Source: Quercus robur
Lineage: Eukaryota > Streptophyta > Magnoliopsida > Fagales > Fagaceae
DNA: 64,000 nt
Assembly (NCBI RefSeq): GCF_932294415.1
Contig: NC_065535.1
Coordinates: 23,338,782-23,402,781 of the forward strand
Direction: 5' to 3'
Part shown: piece after piece, positions 58,544 through 64,000 of the stretch
Position numbering within the stretch: the first letter of the stretch is position 1
Layout: each line of letters starts with the position of its first letter
Notes under the pieces: generated by a model
The model's database searches: none
Told to the model about the DNA's origin: nothing
The model's input: the letters and a program-made list of their open reading frames with translations, nothing else
Made by a program: the position numbers and the translations under genes

Positions 58544-59560
58544 TCTCCTCTTCTCCTCCTCCTTCCTCTTGCATTTGCATCTAGTTTTATGTTTTGCCTT
58601 GTTTAACATGTTTTGTTTGTTTGTTTTTAGTTTTGCTTTATTTTTGTTTTAAAAAAAATTTAAAAATTATTGAAAAATCAGAAAAATACAAAAACAGTGT
58701 GTGTTTATGTACATTGGTACTTGTGTACTTTGGATAGCCATTGAAACAAAGTTTTCTAAACCTTGTATCTCTTGTAGCTTAGATAAGCATCTCTATGCAC
58801 AACTAAACAAGTGAGCTTTGTGGCTCGTGTGTGTGATGAGTGAAATTAAGTAATCTCTTGTACTTAACACTCATATCACTCTTTTTGACAAAAAGAACTA
58901 AAAAATCCTAAGAGAAAGGCATAACCAATGTTGCCCACCAATCATGAAATGACATCTGTATGCTTTGGCATAGCAAAAATGCAATGTCAAAAGCTTAACA
59001 TAATTGAGTATTTCTTTTCTCTCTCTTTTATGCCCATGCATGATATGCTCAAAAGAAAAAATATGAAAAGAAAAATAAAAGCAAAAAGAATCAAAATGTT
59101 TTATATATAATTGCAAGCGTGTCTTCTAGGAGATGTGGGAGTTATAGGATGTACCTCAAAGGCGATAGTCCTCGTCAATCAGTTATGATTGTATGTGAGT
59201 TAAATTGATTTTCTCATATCTCAAATCGTCATAACATGTAGACACTTATGCAATCTTGCGATATTTTCACACATATGCAAAATTCTTTGCAACTTTTGAT
59301 ACATGTGCAAGTACAATGTGATTTGGCCATCACAAGGAATTCATGTGTTAACGTATGCTCACTAAACTGTCTTAACTTGTTTTTGAAATATAAAATTGGT
59401 TAGACTTGTTTAGTGTGTGTGTGTGTGTGTTTTGGATCTAAATGCTTGACATTTTTTTGTTGAGAAATGTTTTTGAAAGCTTGAAATGTTGGTTGGATCT
59501 TTGGTTGAGTAGCTTGCTTGATTATATTCGTTTCTATGTTTTTCTCTTCTTTGAAAAACT
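58544..59560. other. Spacer between pol and the env-like region of the Sirevirus
   Basis: AT-rich, with a GT run near 59413-59430. No gene seen. Confidence 0.55.
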
Positions 59561-59569
59561 ATTTTTACA

Positions 59570-59872
59570 CATCTCGACAACTTCTCGACAACTCTCGATA
59601 GCTAGCTATCCATCAAGATCTTTGATCTTCCTTTCTCGACAGAAACGCAATCTCGATCCATCGAAGCTTTCTTGAATTTGTCTCGATAGCTGCTCGACAG
59701 ATTCTCGATCCATTGATAAAGTTTCTGTCTACTCGATAAATGCTAGATAGTTGTTCGATCCATCGAGGTTCTTTGGCCATCGACAGATTGTCGACAACAC
59801 CTCGACAGATTTATCTGCCAAGAATTAGTGCTCGACAGATTCTCGATAGCTCTTGATCCATCGAGCTTCAGT
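59570..59872. repeat. TCGA-rich short-motif array upstream of the env-like frame
   Basis: About 18 TCGA tetramers in 300 bp, arranged in variants of CTCGACAGATTCTCGAT and GATCCATCGAG. The same words appear in both LTRs (near 53030-53110 and 62335-62400). The motifs are irregularly spaced rather than a clean tandem repeat. Confidence 0.8.
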
Positions 59873-60412
59873 TTTCAATATATAGTTTATGCGCGATTTT
59901 TTTTTTCATTTCTCTCCAATCTCTCTTGACAGAAACATTATTTTCTCTCTCCCAAACATTTCTCACTCAACCTCTTCACGTTCCCCACTTGTTTTTCGGC
60001 CCAAACCTTGTGTTCTTCATCTGGTATGATCTCTTTTCTCTCTTTTATCATGCATTTCATTCATTTAGACCTAGGTTTTTTGGGTTTTTGAAAATTTTTG
60101 GGGTTTTTCAAAATTGATGAGGTTTTTGTGAAATTTTTGGGTTAGCTTATGTTTAAATGATCCTATATGCTCATGCATTGCATCACATTTTTATTTTCAC
60201 AATGTTTCATGCATTTTAGATGTGTATTTTATATGTTGAAACCTTGTGTGCTAGTAGGTTTGGATTGGGCTAAGCCCATGATGTTTATTTTGTTGCATGT
60301 CAGATGTTCATACATTTTTCATGCATACGTACCTTTCTTTTCTTTCTTTTAATTTTTGTTATTGATCGGTACTCTTCTGCGTGTCTCTCTCTTTCTCTCG
60401 GATAGTCTGCGC

Positions 60413-61562
60413 ATGGCACCCAAGCACAAAACTACTCCGTCTCGAAACCCTCTTCGTTCCAGGGCATCTTCTTCTTCTGATCCAACTCCTTCTCACGTCA
60501 GGTTCCATAATGATAAAGCTCGTCATGGCTTTTCAGAGAACTTCTCTAAACGTGGCCTTCATTTGAAACGTCACACTATTCTATCAAATATTTTCAATAC
60601 TGATCTACCGACTGTCATTCACAGGCAAGGATGGGAGTCTCTTTGTGAGATCCTAGTGAGTTCTCCCACCATGATCATACAGGAGTTGTACTCCAATATG
60701 CATGGTTTTGATTCGTCTATACCTCGTTTCATCACTTCTATTTGAGGTACTTGTATTGTGGTCATTTCGGAGCTTATCTCAAATGTGCTACACGTCTCGA
60801 GGGTATCGCATCCTGATTACCCCAGTTGCCATCATCTGCAGACTGTGTCTAAAGACGAACTCTCATCTCTCTTTTGCAAGACACCTTCATCTTGGGGTGA
60901 CCGTCAAAACACCCCTTGCTCGAGCTTTGCAAAAGGTCCGAGGTTCCTTAACATAGTGATGACATTTGTTCTTTATCCCTTGTCTTACTATAACTCTATT
61001 ACTGAACCTCGTGCGCACTTTTTACTTTCCCTCATTGAGGACCTTACTACAGACTTTCCCTCTCATTTCATTCTCTCTCTCATGGATGTTTATAGAGATA
61101 CAGCAATCTGTGATAAGCTTATTTTTTCCTTCTGCTATCATGAGGATCATTTGTCATGCGTCTATCTCCTATCCAGAGTTTGCTCACTTCTCTATCATGG
61201 CTGCCATCAGCAGCACGTCCATTAGACGGAGCAAGGCCCAGCTTCGACTAAAGCGGCCCGAGACAATAACTTCTCCAATCTCTTCCGCTCCTTCTTCTTC
61301 TACAGTTGGTGTGACCCTTGAGGCGGTCATGGTGCAACTTTAGCGCATGGATGCTCGCCTTGACACTCTCAGTGATGAGTTGTGTCAGGTGAACACCTAT
61401 GTCAGTCGTATTGCACGACGAGAGGCTCGCCTTGGTGGCTTCGTAGAGTCTCCTTCTCCAGAGGCATCTGAGGACGAGGACAATGATGGTGACTTCGATG
61501 GTGATGATGATGATGAGGATGAGGATGCTAGCTCTTATGGTGACGAGGAGATGACTGCTTGA
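60413..61562 (+). pseudogene. Env-like / plant-transposon-protein frame of the Sirevirus, broken
   Basis: Starts at 60413 with a basic, serine-rich N-terminus (MAPKHKTTPSR). The middle matches the domain annotated in plants as putative plant transposon protein (YSNMHGFDSSIP near 60690; SVSHPDYPSC-like text near 60810; DRQNTPCSSFAKGPRFLN near 60900; DFPSHFILSLMDVYRD near 61055). The tail is acidic (EDEDNDGDFDGDDDDEDED). It sits between pol and the 3' LTR, the place of the env-like gene of Sireviruses; whether such proteins act as envelopes is unproven. Breaks: an in-frame TGA at 60743, a frame change between about 61100 and 61140, and a TAG near 61341. Non-functional as it stands. Confidence 0.8.
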
Positions 61563-62139
61563 GTGACTTGCCCTTTGTCATTTGTGACAAAAAAGGGGTG
61601 TAATTTTGGGTATGAGAGTAGTCATGTACTTAAAGGGAGAGTTAGTATAGGGGATTTTTGTTAGAAGGAGTGTTTATTTTCTTTTATAAGGGATGTAGTG
61701 AGGACTTTTTGTATCTTTTCTTTTCTTTCTCTTTTAGATACATTGTTTTTATACATCGGTCTTGTGACCACTTAGTGGTAGCAAACCTTATATTTATTTG
61801 ATATATATTTGATGAGGTTGTTATTACATTTTTTCACCTATCTCTTCATGTATTGTTTTTTTTCTCTCTTTATGCACATGCTTCTTATTCATTATATGCA
61901 ATCTTTTATTTCTGTTTCACACTAAAATGATGTGATGAGTTTTGTTTAAAGTGTTTCAAAAATATAGGTTGTCAAGGTCTTCCATGCCATGAACTCTCTT
62001 CTTGCAAAGTTTTTTAAGAGTTTGTGTTAGGATAGATTTTATTGTATTCAACAAATGAATATGAGTTAAGTGATTTATGACTTCTCTCATATTTTATTTG
62101 TTTGTTATGGTTTTTTCACGAATTGCCAAAGGGGAAGAT
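61563..62139. other. Sirevirus 3' leader region to the purine tract
   Basis: Contains TGTGACAAAAAAGGGG (61586) and, next to the 3' LTR, GCCAAAGGGGAAGATTG (62124-62140). No gene. Confidence 0.6.
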
Positions 62140-63108
62140 TGTTAGGACATATGTGGAACATGTTTAGAACATATGTCATTTAGAATTGGCTAATCCTTTG
62201 ACAAAACGCACTTTATTTGTAATTGGGTAGATCTAGGATGTATTTAATATTTCAAGGAACAAGAATTCAAGTTCAAGTATTGAAACCATGCAAATATGTC
62301 CAAGAATCAAGTGAAGAAGTGTTGTTCTTTAAAACTTGACGGATGTATCTATCGAGATATAAAATGTGAAGCTTGACAGCTGTATCTATCGAGAATTACG
62401 AAAATCAGTTTTTCAAATTTGATTTCACACATATCTATGTGTATTGATATAGGGTTTCTTTTCTTACAACTTTAAATATATATAAGGATTATTTTAAAGG
62501 CCGTCTCATTTGATAAAACTTGATGCAAAGGTTTTATGCAAGCATATTGTGACTGGAGACATATGCCTGAATTCATCTTTCTCTTGAAGAAGTTACTGCG
62601 TTTGTACGTCGTAGGGTTTTGTAACCAAGAAGTTTCTTGATCTTCATCGTGTGGATGAACTAAAGAACTTTGCAGCCAACATCCTTCTCAAGTTGGTGTG
62701 TTAGTCACATGGTTAGATCTGTGCATCGATTAGTTAGTTACGTACTGGGAGCTGTGCATTGAAAAAGAGAGATTGTCACTACATTACAAGTCCAATTATG
62801 TATTGGGGTAAAGGTTCAACTATAGGTTGGTATAAGGTACTAAGATTCCTTTACTTGTAACCATTTGCTTTGATTATAGTGGATTCTCGGGAGTGGTGAC
62901 CTTAAATTCACCCGGTAAGGTTTTGCCTAGATGATTTTCTCCATTCGTAAACAAATCACCCATGTCAAATTTAATTTCTGTTGCATTTAGTTTATTTGGT
63001 GATTTGTTTGTGCTAACACGCTTATTGCATGTAATTGAATCTAATCAATTAACTTTACTAATTAATTACTTAATTTACCAAAAGGATCAATACATTCTTG
63101 ATCTATCA
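62140..63108 (+). repeat. 3' LTR of the Sirevirus
   Basis: 969 bp, starts TGTTAGGACATATGTGG, ends TGATCTATCA. Preserves the uninterrupted site (ACTTTGCAGCCAACATCC near 62670) of the solo LTR found in the 5' LTR. Confidence 0.88.
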
Positions 63109-63548
63109 TTTAGGTAGTGGATAGTAGGTGGGAGTGGAGCTTCCTAGAAGCTTCATTAAATATCTCAAATTCCCAAGATATTCATTCATTTACAAAAGAA
63201 CTTAAATCTGAATTTTTTTTTAAAAAAAAAACAGTCTAATCCCCTTTATTAAAATTTTATCTTTAAATCACAATATTAAATTCATAACATTGATATAGAC
63301 CGTTAACAACACAATCAAGCAACAATCATCCTCTAACATCCGAAGTTACATTCCGTACATATACTCCTTTCAGAATTTCGAGGAAACTATATATGTTGAT
63401 TCAATCATTGTAACGATATGAAACGCAGAGGAGTTTTGGTCCATAAAAATGTTATATCCTGCATGTGATTCAGAATAAGTTCATAGATAAAATAGATTAA
63501 GTAACAAGAAGAAGGACAAGACGAACGAGAAGAAGAGGAACAACATAC

Positions 63549-63832
63549 TTACTGGATATATTCGACATTAATTTTTGCTTTCGGAGAGTGTGAGATGGCT
63601 GCAAAAGCATTACTCGACATGAGGAGGGTAGAAGGGCACGGCGATTGTGGGCAGTAATCCACCACCTTAACATCAATGGTACCGTCCTTACATGGTTTGT
63701 TATTTCCACTTAAGCACCTCAGCCTATAACGCCTCCCACAAGCAGCACCATTATCCCACAATCCCTCACTCACTGCCACAAAAAGATTTCCCGGAGGGAA
63801 CTGTTCTTGTTGATTTCCATTGCACCTTGTAG
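63549..63832 (-). CDS. Plant natriuretic peptide-like (EG45-like) protein, copy 3, exon 2 only
   Basis: Exon 2 spans 63832-63549 (284 nt, the same length and phase as in copy 2), with acceptor ATACAG. It encodes TRCNGNQQEQFPPGN, GLWDNGAACGRRYRLRC, VKVVDYCPQSPC and ends INVEYIQ with TAA. Only a few residues differ from copy 2 in the last 76, and the 3' flank and start of the intron are also alike (GAGCATTTTAATTAGCT, CCTATTCAATA). Exon 1 with the signal peptide lies beyond the right edge, so whether the gene is whole cannot be judged. No break is seen in the visible part. Confidence 0.88.
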
Positions 63833-64000
63833 CTGTATTAAGATATTCTAATGAGCATTTTAATTAGCTGTACTACAAAGCAAACTAGGCATTACGCGCA
63901 TGCTTTGACCTAAAGGAAATGCAAAAAGTATATTGCCTATTCAATACTCCTAAAAGTTTATCCCTGCGAGTTACCAGAAAGAAAAAATTTTAAGTTCTAA
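63833..64000 (-). other. Intron of natriuretic peptide-like copy 3, running off the window
   Basis: Alignable by eye with the first part of the copy 2 intron (30016-30170). Confidence 0.7.

Larger units (their letters stand above)
52829..63108 (+). mobile_element. Decayed Sirevirus-type (SIRE/Maximus) Ty1/copia retrotransposon
   Basis: LTRs at 52829-55081 and 62140-63108. The 5' LTR is longer only because another solo LTR is inserted in it; without it, it is about 990 bp against 969 bp. The primer site AGTGGTATCAAAGCGGG follows the 5' LTR. Order: little or no gag, protease, integrase, reverse transcriptase, RNase H (55151-58543), a spacer, an env-like frame (60413-61562), then a purine tract (CCAAAGGGGAAGATTG) before the 3' LTR. 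The words TGTGACAAAAAAGGGG and GCCAAAGGGGAAGATTG are Sirevirus signatures. Flanks TGTAG and TTTAG are a likely 5-bp duplication with one change. All frames are broken. Confidence 0.88.

Overview
This is a plant nuclear window: spliced eukaryotic genes with GT-AG introns, AT-rich spacers, and very many transposable elements (TEs). The protein families (AFG1-like ATPase, plant natriuretic peptide/EG45-like proteins, a non-RD LRR receptor kinase, MuDR, hAT, Sirevirus and TRIM elements) point to a dicot. The style of the LTRs suggests a woody species, perhaps Fagaceae, but that is a guess. I see no rRNA, functional tRNA, CRISPR or bacterial features.

Layout. 1-14.5 kb: the 3' part of an AFG1-like ATPase gene on the + strand (11 exons, 826-14462); its introns hold SINE relics, a MITE and an antisense copia relic. 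14.8-15.8 kb: a plant natriuretic peptide-like gene on the - strand, broken by a perfect 35-bp tandem duplication. 16-20.6 kb: SINEs, a copia relic split by a mosaic TRIM retrotransposon, a long CT microsatellite and a Harbinger-type MITE. 21.6-27.9 kb: a nest, with a hAT-type element holding a 4.8-kb MuDR-like element and a solo LTR. 29.7-31.2 kb: an intact natriuretic peptide-like gene (-). 33-40 kb: a solo LTR and a complete but non-coding LTR element whose interior carries an 81-bp minisatellite. 41.3-47.7 kb: an apparently intact LRR-XII type receptor kinase with one large intron that contains a solo LTR. 48-52.5 kb: a SINE, a foldback MITE and two hAT-type non-autonomous elements. 52.8-63.1 kb: a decayed Sirevirus-type copia element with an env-like reading frame and a second solo LTR inside its 5' LTR. 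63.5-64 kb: exon 2 of a third natriuretic peptide-like gene (-).

Host genes. Three or four host loci stand out. The ATPase is predicted to act in mitochondrial protein quality control. The natriuretic peptide-like genes encode small secreted double-psi beta-barrel proteins; they form a three-member cluster spread out by TE insertions (copy 1 broken, copy 2 intact, copy 3 cut by the window edge). The receptor kinase is predicted to act in pattern-triggered immunity. They do not form an obvious pathway.

The most system-like object is the MuDR-like element. A transposase-derived gene that has lost its catalytic core faces an intact gene for a GRF zinc-finger, tail-anchored membrane protein. The two are convergent, each starting near one long terminal inverted repeat, which is the layout of maize MuDR (mudrA/mudrB). 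Direct repeats flanking most of the nested insertions allow the order of events to be reconstructed by eye.
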